64,000 nucleotides of DNA from Paraburkholderia bannensis (GTDB lineage: Bacteria; Pseudomonadota; Gammaproteobacteria; Burkholderiales; Burkholderiaceae), in NCBI RefSeq assembly GCF_014200455.1, contig NZ_JACHBW010000021.1, forward strand, positions 1 to 64,000. Direction: 5' to 3'. A program made the translations under genes and the position numbers. Shown here piece after piece: positions 48,585 through 57,107 of this stretch. The notes below the pieces were generated by a model that was not told the origin of the DNA, ran no database searches, and worked only from the letters and a program-made list of their open reading frames with translations. How positions within the stretch are numbered: the first letter of the stretch is position 1; every line of letters begins with the position of its first letter.

Positions 48585-51179
48585 TCAGTTGTTCTGCGGC
48601 GGCGTGTACTGAGCCGGTGCGCCGCCGCTCGAATCGTTGTCGTCGGGCGTGGGCGTCGGCGCGAGCGACGGCTCCTGCGCCGGATACGGCGGCTGTTGTG
48701 ACGACGGCGGCGTCGCAGGCTGCGCGGCGGCAGCATGCGAGGCTCCCGACGGCCCGAGAATCGGCGGCAGATTCGAAGCGGGCGGCGAAACGCCATTCAG
48801 GATCGCGGACGCAGCAGCAGCCTCCGATGCCGCCGCTTCCGAAGCCGCCGCACTCGCAGCCTGCACGCCGCTCGACGGCGGCACCTCGGACGGCTCCGGC
48901 GCCGGAGCACGCTTGATCGGCGTAAGCGGACGCGGCGCTTCAGCTTGCTTCGACCCGAACAGCGAATCCATCCACGTCTTCAGACGAGCGCGGAACTGCT
49001 CGAACGCGCCCGGCGTCACTTCGGTATCGAAGCGCGCACGCGGATCGACGATGCGCTGACGCAGCGCGCGCTGGAAAAAGTCGCCGACGATCGGCAGTGC
49101 GCTGCGCGCGCCCTGCCCCCAGTAATCGCTGTTGAGCGTCACGCGGCCATCGTCGAAGCCCACCCACGCGCCCGCCACCAGTTGCGGGTCCATCAGGATG
49201 AACCAGCCGTCCGCGTTGTCCTGCGTCGTGCCGGTCTTGCCCGCCACATCGGCGCGAATGCCAAAGCGCGTGCGGATGCTCGAACCAGTGCCGCGATTCA
49301 CCACGTCGCGCAGGGTGTCGAGCAGCGTGCGATCGGCGTCCGCCGAAAGCGCACGCTCGGGCGAGGCGCTGCCGAATTCCGCGAGCACCTCTCCCTTGCT
49401 GTCCTCGATGCGCGTGACCATGCGCGGCTCCAGATAGACGCCGTCGTTGGCGATGGTGCTGTACGCCGACACCATTTCCTTGAGCGTGACCGGGCTGGTG
49501 CCCAGCGCAAGCGACGGCACCGCGTTGAGCTGGCTGTCGCGCACGCCCATTGCCCGCGCGAGACGCGCGACCTTGTCCGGGCCCACCGCCTGCATGACCT
49601 GCGCGGTGATGCGGTTGCGCGAAAATGCCAGCGCGTCGCGCAGCGACATCGGCTTGTTGCTGGGCGGCACGTCATCGTTAGGACGCCAGATTTCGCCGCC
49701 TTCGAGCGGCATTTCCACCGGCTGGTCGATGATCGTATCGGACGGCTTCGCACCATTGGCGAATGCCGCGCCGTACACAAAGGCCTTGAACGTCGAGCCA
49801 GGCTGACGGCGCGCCTGCTGGACATGATCGAAGGGCTCGTCCTGGAAGTCGCGGCTGCCCACCCACGCCTTGATCTGGCCGTCACGCGGGTCGATGGCGA
49901 TGAAGCCCGCCTGCACATCGGTTTTCGCCTTGCACAGGCCGCGCATGAAATTGCGGTCGGCGGCGAGCTTCTTGAGTGCATCCGCGTCGCTTGCGCCCGC
50001 GTCGTGCGCGGCCTTGTAATCGGGCGTCTCGCGCATGAAGCTCTTGAACAGATCGTTATCCGCCGAGCAACCGTTGCGCCCGCTCCACGCCCCGTTCGCG
50101 ATGCCCTGCAACTGATTGGCGTGCTGCTTGAGCGAGGCCGTGGCCATTGCCTGCAGACGCGAATCGATCGTCGTGCGAACGATCAGCCCATCGGAATAGA
50201 TGTTGTAGTCGTTGCGGTCGGCCCACGCGATCAGCCACTTGCGCAACTGCTGCGCGAAATGCGGCGCGGGTCCGGGCGGCTCGGTCTGACGCTCGAAATC
50301 CAGACGCAGCGGCTTTTTCGAAAGCGTCGCGAATTGCGCGGGCGTGAGCTTGCCGTACTTCACCATCTGCGACAGCACGGTGTTGCGGCGCGCGAGCGCG
50401 CGCTCGGGATTGATCACCGGGTTGTAGTAAGCATTGCCCTTGAGCATGCCGGTAAGCGTCGCGGCCTGCAGCACCGTGAGCTGATCCGCCGACACGCCGA
50501 AGTACGTGCGCGCCGCCATCTCGATGCCGAACGCGTTGTACAGGAACGGCACCGTGTTCAGATAGGTTTCGAGAATTTGCGGCTTGCTGTAGACCGCCTC
50601 GATCTTGAAGGCCGTGATCGCCTCCTTGATCTTGCGCGTGAGCGTGGGCGCGCGGCCGATTTCATCGGGATACAGATTGCGCGCGAGCTGCTGCGTGATG
50701 GTCGAGCCGCCCTGGCGGTCACCCGAGAAGGTATGCAGCGCCGCGCCGGCCGTGCGCTTGAAATCGATGCCGTGGTGTTCGTAGAAGCGGTGATCCTCGG
50801 TCGAGATCAGCGCGTCGACCATATGCGGAGAGATCTGCGCGAGCGGCACCCATTCGCGGTTCGAGGGCTTGAATTCGGCGAGCACCTTGCCATCGGCCGA
50901 GAGAATCTGCGCCGGTTGATCGACGCGCGCCTTGCGGATGTCGCCGATGCCGGGCGTAAACGGAATCAGCACCAGCACGTAGAGCACCACGGCGGCGGGC
51001 AAGGCGGCAACCGCCATCAGCACGACGCGCCGGGTCGGATGGCGCAGATGATGGAGGCCTCGCTGGGACAAATACGCCAGACGCGGGCGCGCGAGCGCGC
51101 AGACTCGCGACATCAAAGGCTTCAGGCGGGAGGACCACTTCGCGGCTTGGGCGCGGATAAACGACACGGAACGCTTCAC
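48585..51179 (-). CDS. mrcA: Penicillin-binding protein 1A (bifunctional)
   Basis: This 864-residue class A PBP has a basic start, one membrane helix (residues about 51-73), a GT51 glycosyltransferase domain with catalytic Glu128 in STEDHRFYEHHGID and GGSTITQQLARNLY, an inserted OB-like region, and a transpeptidase domain with Ser462 in PGSTFK, SRN in FSRNRIT, and KTGTT. Both activities should be intact. It polymerises and cross-links peptidoglycan. The C-terminal tail (from about 740) is long and made of Pro, Ala, Ser and Gln, likely unstructured. Length is near that of PBP1a plus this tail. Confidence 0.93.
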   Translation of the reverse strand: MKRSVSFIRAQAAKWSSRLKPLMSRVCALARPRLAYLSQRGLHHLRHPTRRVVLMAVAALPAAVVLYVLVLIPFTPGIGDIRKARVDQPAQILSADGKVLAEFKPSNREWVPLAQISPHMVDALISTEDHRFYEHHGIDFKRTAGAALHTFSGDRQGGSTITQQLARNLYPDEIGRAPTLTRKIKEAITAFKIEAVYSKPQILETYLNTVPFLYNAFGIEMAARTYFGVSADQLTVLQAATLTGMLKGNAYYNPVINPERALARRNTVLSQMVKYGKLTPAQFATLSKKPLRLDFERQTEPPGPAPHFAQQLRKWLIAWADRNDYNIYSDGLIVRTTIDSRLQAMATASLKQHANQLQGIANGAWSGRNGCSADNDLFKSFMRETPDYKAAHDAGASDADALKKLAADRNFMRGLCKAKTDVQAGFIAIDPRDGQIKAWVGSRDFQDEPFDHVQQARRQPGSTFKAFVYGAAFANGAKPSDTIIDQPVEMPLEGGEIWRPNDDVPPSNKPMSLRDALAFSRNRITAQVMQAVGPDKVARLARAMGVRDSQLNAVPSLALGTSPVTLKEMVSAYSTIANDGVYLEPRMVTRIEDSKGEVLAEFGSASPERALSADADRTLLDTLRDVVNRGTGSSIRTRFGIRADVAGKTGTTQDNADGWFILMDPQLVAGAWVGFDDGRVTLNSDYWGQGARSALPIVGDFFQRALRQRIVDPRARFDTEVTPGAFEQFRARLKTWMDSLFGSKQAEAPRPLTPIKRAPAPEPSEVPPSSGVQAASAAASEAAASEAAAASAILNGVSPPASNLPPILGPSGASHAAAAQPATPPSSQQPPYPAQEPSLAPTPTPDDNDSSGGAPAQYTPPQNN

Positions 51180-51272
51180 GCGGGCAACAGGATGGCTGGC
51201 AAAGCGTGCATCGTACCAAAACTGCGCGGGCCGCCTTTGAGGCGATCTTCAACCTTCGACCGGCGCCCGCCG

Positions 51273-51569
51273 CTAGAGCACCAGCGACAAGGCGATCGAA
51301 ATCCACACCGCGCCCGCGCCCGCCGCGAATGCGCGGCGCGCCAGCAGGAAGCGCCGCTCGTCGCCGGGCGGCGCGGGCGAGGTGGCCAGCCACGGCACGC
51401 TGCCCAGGCACGCGAAGCCCGCAAGCGCCAGCAGCACGATCACGCGGTCGCCGAAGCGCCACGGCGACGGCTCGTGCAGCCCCCAATAGCCAAGAAAGAT
51501 CATGCCGATCGAAAACATCGTCGAGGCCGCCGAACTGAGGGCCACGACCGAGCCGGTCGGTGATTGCAT
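51273..51569 (-). CDS. Small membrane protein
   Basis: This 98-residue protein has three likely membrane helices: about 9-30, 43-60 and 80-98. The start at 51569 has GGAGAG 7 bases upstream; the longer frame to 52094 covers the neighbouring gene and lacks sense. Charged loops contain WRFGDR and DERR. I recognise no family. It lies between the PBP1a and flavin reductase genes on the same strand, about 90 bp from each, and may be read with PBP1a. Confidence 0.6.
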   Translation of the reverse strand: MQSPTGSVVALSSAASTMFSIGMIFLGYWGLHEPSPWRFGDRVIVLLALAGFACLGSVPWLATSPAPPGDERRFLLARRAFAAGAGAVWISIALSLVL

Positions 51570-51661
51570 GGACGCTCTCCCCCGCGCGACGCGCGATGTG
51601 GGGCCATTATCGGCGCGAGCGGCGTGGGGAGCAATCCGCGCGGCAAGCGCGTCGGCCACGC

Positions 51662-52276
51662 TCAAGCGCTGGGCCGCACCATCTGGAACATCTCGCCGAT
51701 CTGCGCGTAATCGGCACGATAACCGGCGCGCATGATGGGCTGTGCGGCGTGGGTATCGAACAGACCGTCCTTCAGATATTCCTGGCGGATATGTACGCCC
51801 ACCACCTGGCCGAGTGCAAGCCAGTTGTCCATCGGCGTACCGTCGAGCGCGTTCAGCCGCACGATCTGCAGCAGCTTGCATTCGAGCGCGGCGGGCGCTT
51901 CGGCCACGTGCGCAACCGCAACATTGCGGCCCGGCGCGGGCGTGAGGCCGGACAGCGCGAATTCGTCGACATCGGCTGCAACGGGCGCGGAACTGCGGTT
52001 CATCTGTTCGGCGAGCGGTCGCGAGGCGAGGTTCCAGACGAACTCGCCGGTGGCTTCGATATTGCTTATGCTGTCCTTGCGGCCTTCGCTGCAAAAGCCA
52101 ATCACAGCGGGAAAGGTGGCGAACGCGCCAAAGAAGCTGTACGGCGCGAGGTTGAGCACGCCTTGCGGCGACTGGCTGGAGATCCAGCCGATCAGACGCG
52201 GCGCCACGATGGCCTTGAAGGGATCGTGGGGCAGGCCGTGGCCGGCGGCGGGATCGTAGAAGTAGGTGTCGGACAT
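51662..52276 (-). CDS. Flavin reductase-like FMN-binding protein
   Basis: This 204-residue protein has the split-barrel flavin reductase fold (DIM6/NTAB type): IVAPRLIGWISSQSPQGVLN, LAPYSFFGAFATFPAVIGFC, KDSISNIEATGEFVWNLA, and a late GQVVGVHI. Such proteins bind FMN and reduce it with NAD(P)H, often to feed a monooxygenase, but no partner monooxygenase gene is beside it. The substrate and partner remain open. It is divergent from the PhnA gene. Confidence 0.85.
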   Translation of the reverse strand: MSDTYFYDPAAGHGLPHDPFKAIVAPRLIGWISSQSPQGVLNLAPYSFFGAFATFPAVIGFCSEGRKDSISNIEATGEFVWNLASRPLAEQMNRSSAPVAADVDEFALSGLTPAPGRNVAVAHVAEAPAALECKLLQIVRLNALDGTPMDNWLALGQVVGVHIRQEYLKDGLFDTHAAQPIMRAGYRADYAQIGEMFQMVRPSA

Positions 52277-52422
52277 GATGCGGGCTCTGATTTAAGGCGT
52301 CTCACACTATGACATGAGGTGCGCGATCGTGCAGGGGACGGCAATCCGGGAGAGGCCGCGTGGCGCTCACGGTATACTTCTGCGCTCGTTTTTTGTCCCG
52401 GTTCGTACCAAGGATCACCGCC

Positions 52423-52761
52423 ATGAGCACCCTCCCCGCCTGCCCGCAATGCAACTCCGAATTCACCTATGAGGACGGCGATAACCTCGTCTGCCCGGAA
52501 TGCGCGCATGAATGGCCGCGCCACGCGGCTGAGCCCACCGACACGGCGAAGGTCTATCGCGATTCGGCGGGCAACGTGCTTCAGGACGGCGATACGGTGA
52601 CGGTCATCAAGGACCTGAAGCTCAAGGGCTCCTCGGGCGTGGTCAAGATGGGCACCAAGGTGAAGAACATCCGCCTGGTGGACGCCGACCACGACATCGA
52701 CTGCAAGATCGACGGTTTCGGCGCGATGAGCCTGAAGACGGAATTCGTCAGGAAGGTGTGA
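52423..52761 (+). CDS. PhnA/YjdM family zinc-ribbon protein
   Basis: This 112-residue protein begins STLPACPQCNSEFTYEDGDN, with a zinc ribbon of CPQC and CPEC, followed by the PhnA C-terminal domain (GDTVTVIKDLKLKGSSGVVK, GTKVKNIRLV). Despite the name this family (E. coli YjdM) is not shown to break down phosphonates and is not the phosphonoacetate hydrolase. It should not be linked to the phosphonate operon at 20-24 kb on name alone. The start at 52423 is the family start. Confidence 0.88.
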   Translation: MSTLPACPQCNSEFTYEDGDNLVCPECAHEWPRHAAEPTDTAKVYRDSAGNVLQDGDTVTVIKDLKLKGSSGVVKMGTKVKNIRLVDADHDIDCKIDGFGAMSLKTEFVRKV

Positions 52762-52785
52762 GGTCAAGGGGTGCCAAGGCTCCCG

Positions 52786-52947
52786 GTTATCCACAGAATT
52801 TCTGGACAGCCTTGTGGGCAACTCCGGGAAATCCGCAGCAAGTCGCTGATGTAAAAGAACAAATCCTCAAACATCGCGCTGCAGGCGCGCCGCACCCAAA
52901 AAAGTTTTCCACAGAAATTGTTGAGAGGCTTGTGGATAAGCTCTGGG
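52786..52947. repeat. Pair of imperfect direct repeats with DnaA-box-like arms
   Basis: Repeat A (52786-52828) and repeat B (52904-52947), about 43-44 bp each, share GTT-x-TCCACAGAA, CTTGTGG and CT(C/G)-x-GGG blocks. A holds TTATCCACA (52787-52795), a perfect DnaA-box consensus; B holds TTTTCCACA (52905-52913) and TGTGGATAA (52931-52939), a perfect box on the other strand. Each repeat is itself an imperfect inverted repeat. A 69-codon frame crosses them but has no family. Confidence 0.75.
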
Positions 52948-53029
52948 CGATTCACCCAAGTGTCTGAGCCAAAACGTAAACCGCGCCGTGCACCGGCGCG
53001 GCGTTCCCAGCCCGTCACGCGCCCGCGAA

Positions 53030-53566
53030 TCAGCGGAAATACGCCTTGGTGTTCTCGTGAACGTCGTCGCGCGCGAGCAGCGCGTCGGGCCACAGCCAAG
53101 CATATTCGCTGTGCTGCTCGGGCCGCCCGAGGCTGCGCGCATCCTCGATCGTCATGATGTGCGCCAGCACCACATAGTGCGTCGGCACGCCTTCGCGGCC
53201 CGCGAAGTTGTCGGGGTAGTGATGCTCGTAGAGCCCGTAGAACGACGCCTGGCTGCGCACGACGTCCGCCACGCCCAGTTCGGCCTCGACGATGCGCGTG
53301 AACGCCGCGTCGAGCGTCTCGTTCTTGCGGATGCGCCCGCCCGGCACGAACCAGCTGCCGCGCGCGGGCCGGTTGCGCCGATAGCCCACCAGCACGCGGC
53401 CCGCCTCGTCGGCGACGATCAGGTCGATGGCCACCAGCGGCGTGAGCCGCACTGCGCTCAGGAACTCGCCTTCGTCGAGCGCAGGCGAATCGCCGCGCGG
53501 CACATCGCAGCTTTCGATGCCAGCGCCATCACTCGCCCGCACCAGCGTCAGCGGCGCGCTGCTCAT
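53030..53566 (-). CDS. Nudix hydrolase, GDP-mannose mannosyl hydrolase type
   Basis: This 178-residue Nudix protein has GYRRNRPARGSWFVPGGRI, then RKNETLDAAFTRIVEAELG. The Nudix box G-x5-E-x7-R-E-x2-E-E has Ile and Ala at two of the usual Glu positions, the same change seen in GDP-mannose mannosyl hydrolase (Gmm), which splits GDP-mannose to GDP and mannose. A WFVPGG segment and FYGLYEHHYPDNFAG also fit Gmm. It starts inside the galU stop (ATGA overlap), so it is coupled to nucleotide-sugar supply for polysaccharide. Confidence 0.8.
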   Translation of the reverse strand: MSSAPLTLVRASDGAGIESCDVPRGDSPALDEGEFLSAVRLTPLVAIDLIVADEAGRVLVGYRRNRPARGSWFVPGGRIRKNETLDAAFTRIVEAELGVADVVRSQASFYGLYEHHYPDNFAGREGVPTHYVVLAHIMTIEDARSLGRPEQHSEYAWLWPDALLARDDVHENTKAYFR

Positions 53567-54468
53567 GCCACCTTCGCCCGCTGCGCGGCCGCCTCCGTCT
53601 CGAACGCCAGTTCTTCGAGGTAACGCTCGAAGCCCTCGGCCACCTCCGGGTGGCGCAGCGCGAACTCGACGGTCGCCTTCAGATAGCCGATCTTGCTGCC
53701 GCAGTCGTAACGCTTGCCGCGAAAGCGATAGGCCAGCACCTGTTCACGCGCGAGCAGCGAGAGGATCGCGTCGGTCAGCTGGATTTCGCCGCCCGCGCCC
53801 GGCGTGATGCGGCGCAAGTGCTCGAAAATGCCCGGCGTGAACACGTAGCGCCCCACCACCCCCAGGCGCGAGGGCGCATCGGCGGGATCCGGCTTTTCGA
53901 CGATACCGTTCATGCGGAAGATACGGTCGTCCCACGCGCGACCATCGATCACGCCATACGAGCGGCTCTCGTGCGGCTCGATCTGGTCGACGCCCACCAC
54001 CGAACACGCGTAATGGCCGAAGACGTCGAGCATCTGCGCCAGCACGGGCGGCTGGCCATCGAGCAGATCATCGGCGAGGATCACGGCGAACGGCTCGCCA
54101 TCGACGATCTTTTCCGCACACATCACCGCGTGGCCGAGACCCAGCGCTTCGGCCTGACGCACGAACAGGCAGGTCACGTGACGCGGCTTGATGCTTTGCA
54201 CGACACGCAGCAGTTCGGTCTTGCCGCGGCTCATGAGTTCGGCCTCGATTTCGTAGGACTTGTCGAAATGGTCTTCGATGGCGCGCTTGCTGCGCCCCGT
54301 CACGAAGATCATTTCCGTCACGCCCGCCGCCGCGGCCTCTTCCACGGCGTACTGGATCAAGGGCTTGTCCACGATCGGCAGCATCTCTTTGGGGCTTGCC
54401 TTGGTGGCGGGGAGAAAGCGCGTGCCAAGACCCGCAACCGGAAAAACCGCCTTGCGTATTGTGCGCAT
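53563..54468 (-). CDS. galU: UTP-glucose-1-phosphate uridylyltransferase
   Basis: This 301-residue enzyme makes UDP-glucose from UTP and glucose-1-phosphate. Seen: AVFPVAGLGTRFLPATKASPK (nucleotide loop plus Lys), MLPIVDKPLIQYAVEEA, ALGLGHAVMCAE, VILADDLLDG (metal Asp), VEKPDPADAPS, and GGEIQLTDAI. Length fits GalU. It overlaps the Nudix gene by 4 bp and faces away from the acyltransferase gene at 54777. In this setting it is likely part of the exopolysaccharide locus (a bceT-type gene in cepacian clusters) and may be a second galU copy. Confidence 0.93.
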   Translation of the reverse strand: MRTIRKAVFPVAGLGTRFLPATKASPKEMLPIVDKPLIQYAVEEAAAAGVTEMIFVTGRSKRAIEDHFDKSYEIEAELMSRGKTELLRVVQSIKPRHVTCLFVRQAEALGLGHAVMCAEKIVDGEPFAVILADDLLDGQPPVLAQMLDVFGHYACSVVGVDQIEPHESRSYGVIDGRAWDDRIFRMNGIVEKPDPADAPSRLGVVGRYVFTPGIFEHLRRITPGAGGEIQLTDAILSLLAREQVLAYRFRGKRYDCGSKIGYLKATVEFALRHPEVAEGFERYLEELAFETEAAAQRAKVA

Positions 54469-54776
54469 TGTTATTTCCTCGACGTAATGGTGGGTATTTC
54501 CGGTGCTTTTTCGCTCCGTGGTTCGAGCGTATGGTCAACGCCGCCAACGCGCTCGCCATTGCCTCGCCGGTGGCGGCCACCGCGCCGCGATCTGTCTATC
54601 AACGTGCGCAAGCGCACATGGGCCACTGCACTTCGCAACGCCGATGGTGTCGATGTCGCACAACGCCGAGACCGTGGCGCACAACGGCGCCTTTGCGGCA
54701 GTAGCATCGTTCGAACCATTCAGCCTTTGCGAACGGCCGCTGGCGTTCGCCCCGACATTCGCATGCATTCGCCACG
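54469..54776. other. Divergent control region of the polysaccharide locus
   Basis: About 308 bp between galU and the first acyltransferase gene. It should carry promoters in both directions. I see no clear -35/-10 pair and no gene. Confidence 0.4.
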
Positions 54777-55985
54777 ATGAAGCCAGGGCTTAGCACCTTC
54801 CTCGATCTATCGCGCTGGTTCGCCGCGTTGCTGGTGGTCGTCAATCACGCACGCGCGCTGGTGCTCGCGGATTTCGCGGCCGCCGCTTCTGCGCCCGGCG
54901 GCGCTGGCGCGCATGGGCCGATGCTGCGTGCGCTGTATTTCTTCACCGGCCTCGGCCACGAAGCGGTGGTGATTTTCTTCGTCATCAGCGGCTTTCTGGT
55001 GGGCGGATCCACGTTGCAACGCTGGCAGCAGCGCGGCCCCGATATGCGCGCCTATGTGTCAGCGCGCGCGAGCCGCATCTACACCACGCTGATTCCCGCG
55101 CTGATCGCGGGCATCGCGCTCGACAGCATCGGACTGCGCTGGTTCAACGCGAGCGGCATCTACACCACGTTGCCCGAGCCGCCCATCGCGACGATCACCT
55201 ACGTGATCGCCTCCACGATGAATCTGCCGACCTTCCTCGGCAATCTCTTCATGATGCAGGGCGTGCTCACGCAGACGCTCGGCAGCAACGGCCCGCTCTG
55301 GAGTCTCGCGTGCGAGTGGTGGTACTACTGCGTATTCGCGCTCGGCGCGTATGCGCTCACGAGCGCGAAAGGCCGCCGCATTGGCTGGGCGACGGCCGCT
55401 TGTGCGCTTGTCGTACTCTTTCCGCTTTCGGTCATGCTATGGGGCATCGTCTGGTTGATCGGCGTCCTGACATTTCGCTGGGTGAACTCGGGCGCCTGGC
55501 GTCCCCACCCGCTGGTGGGCTTCGCCCTGTTCGCGCTGGCCCTGGCCGCTTCGCGCATGACACACGGCATCGGCGCTATCGAGACCAATCTGTTCGCCGC
55601 CTTCGCACGCGACTTCGTGCTCAGCATCGCCTATGCGGCGGCGCTGGCGAGCGCAAGCCGCCTGGCGCAAGCGCTGCCGCTCGCGGCGTGGCACCACCAG
55701 CTCGCCGAGTTCTCATACACCACCTATCTGTTTCATTTCCCGGCGCTGCTATTGATTTGCGCGGCAGCCGCGCAAAGCTTCGGTTTGCATTTCACGCAGC
55801 GCCCCGACGCGCGCGGCATGGCGCTGTTTGCCGCGGCCGTGGTGCTGGTCTACGCGTACTGCTACGCCGTTTCGCTGCTCACCGAGCGGCACACCCCGCG
55901 CGCGCGCCACGCACTCGATACGCTGTTGCGCGCGCGCCCCGCCTTACAGGTCGAGCCGTCACGCTCCCCCGCGTCCGAAGCCTGA
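54777..55985 (+). CDS. Acyltransferase-3 family membrane protein (first)
   Basis: This 402-residue integral membrane protein has about ten helices and acyltransferase-3 marks: LDLSRWFAALLVVVNHAR at the start (with the usual His), FFVISGFLVGG, the Arg cluster SARASRIYTTLIPAL, LWSLACEWWYY, and a late FSYTTYLFHFPALLL. Such proteins move acetyl or other acyl groups across the membrane onto sugars. It is followed 40 bp later by a second member. Within this locus it probably acetylates the repeat unit of the exopolysaccharide. Confidence 0.88.
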   Translation: MKPGLSTFLDLSRWFAALLVVVNHARALVLADFAAAASAPGGAGAHGPMLRALYFFTGLGHEAVVIFFVISGFLVGGSTLQRWQQRGPDMRAYVSARASRIYTTLIPALIAGIALDSIGLRWFNASGIYTTLPEPPIATITYVIASTMNLPTFLGNLFMMQGVLTQTLGSNGPLWSLACEWWYYCVFALGAYALTSAKGRRIGWATAACALVVLFPLSVMLWGIVWLIGVLTFRWVNSGAWRPHPLVGFALFALALAASRMTHGIGAIETNLFAAFARDFVLSIAYAAALASASRLAQALPLAAWHHQLAEFSYTTYLFHFPALLLICAAAAQSFGLHFTQRPDARGMALFAAAVVLVYAYCYAVSLLTERHTPRARHALDTLLRARPALQVEPSRSPASEA

Positions 55986-56025
55986 AGAGGCGGACGAACG
56001 GAGGATCGCTCCAGGAGAGAAGAAG

Positions 56026-57069
56026 ATGGCGCCAGGTGCCCTGCGGTTTTTGCTCGCAACCCTTGTCGTGGTGTTTCACTACACCAGCTTCGGCATCGGC
56101 CATATGCCGGTCTATCTGTTCTTCGCACTGAGCGGCTATTGGGTCTTCACGATGTGGCAGAACAAGTATTCGGCTACGCGCGAGCCCTACACAACCTTCA
56201 TCGTTTCGCGCGTGTGGCGGCTTGCGCCGGTGTTTCTGCTGTGCAGCTTCGCGGCGCTCACCATCGTGTTCGTGCTGCCGCTCGTCGTCGCGCCCGCGGT
56301 GCCGGTCACGCCACCCGAGCCGCTCGCACTGGTCTCCAGCGTCGTCATCCTGGGCTATAACACCGCCGTCAACGCACCGCTCGTGCCCGCGTGGTCGCTC
56401 GATATCGAATTGCAGTTCTATCTGGTCGCGCCGATCCTGATTGCGCTGCTGCAACGGCGCGCCCTGTTCGCCGTCGTGCTGTGCGCGGGCGTGAGCGTGG
56501 CGTCGTTCGCACTCTTCCACGATCGCGCCGCTACCTCGTATTTGCCGTGGTTTCTCGCGGGCATGCTGGCCGCGCGCTTTCCCGCGCTGCTGCCGCGCCG
56601 CCGCGTGGCGCTGACATCCGCCGCGATCACGGTGGGCGCGCTCGCGCTGTTTGTCTGCGTGCCGGCGCTGCGTCCCGTGCTGTTTGGCGGCGCGCATCGC
56701 GGTGCGATCTATCTCGCGTGGAATCCGCTTCTCAATGCCGCGCTTGCAGCCGTCGCGCTGCCTTTTGCGCTGGGTACGCTCAGCGTGCGAAGCGGCAAGC
56801 TCGATCGTCTGCTGTCCGACGCTTCGTATTCGCTCTATCTCGCGCACTGGCTGCCGTTGCTCTTCGTTTCGTATTACGTCCCGCAGATCGCGGCGCTATC
56901 GCACTCTGCACGCGCGCTCGTTACGCTGCCGCTCGTGCTGTTTGCCTATGCGGCTGCCTTCACGATTACCGTTTATGTGGACCGTCCTTGCAGCCACGCG
57001 CGCGAGCGCTTCGTCAAGGCGCGGCGGGCGGCGCGTGAAGAACCCGCTGCCGCAACGCTCGCACGTTGA
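56026..57069 (+). CDS. Acyltransferase-3 family membrane protein (second)
   Basis: This 347-residue integral membrane protein of the same family starts at the ATG at 56026, with AGGAGAG upstream: LRFLLATLVVVFHYTSFGIG, YLFFALSGYWVFTMW, FIVSRVWRLAPVFLL, PAWSLDIELQFYLVAPILI, and SDASYSLYLAHWLPLLF. It is not a close copy of its neighbour. Two acyltransferases in a row suggest a polysaccharide with more than one acetyl position. It converges with the beta-propeller gene. Confidence 0.87.
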   Translation: MAPGALRFLLATLVVVFHYTSFGIGHMPVYLFFALSGYWVFTMWQNKYSATREPYTTFIVSRVWRLAPVFLLCSFAALTIVFVLPLVVAPAVPVTPPEPLALVSSVVILGYNTAVNAPLVPAWSLDIELQFYLVAPILIALLQRRALFAVVLCAGVSVASFALFHDRAATSYLPWFLAGMLAARFPALLPRRRVALTSAAITVGALALFVCVPALRPVLFGGAHRGAIYLAWNPLLNAALAAVALPFALGTLSVRSGKLDRLLSDASYSLYLAHWLPLLFVSYYVPQIAALSHSARALVTLPLVLFAYAAAFTITVYVDRPCSHARERFVKARRAAREEPAAATLAR

Positions 57070-57107
57070 ATTTTCCATCTTCAATCGCACCGCATGAGCG
57101 ACTTGCG

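Noticed and set aside
48735..51563. 942-codon plus-strand frame opposite PBP1a
   Set aside because: Antisense shadow; PBP1a on the other strand has all catalytic motifs.
52423..52761. PhnA protein as part of the phosphonate pathway
   Set aside because: The YjdM/PhnA family name is historical; the gene is 28 kb from the operon and the family has no shown phosphonate role.
52786..52947. Replication origin
   Set aside because: Perfect DnaA boxes are present, but there is no dnaA, dnaN, parAB or AT-rich unwinding stretch, and similar boxes recur at 46745-46779.
52758..52967. 69-codon plus-strand frame over the DnaA-like repeats
   Set aside because: Sequence is explained by the two direct repeats; no family and a poor start.
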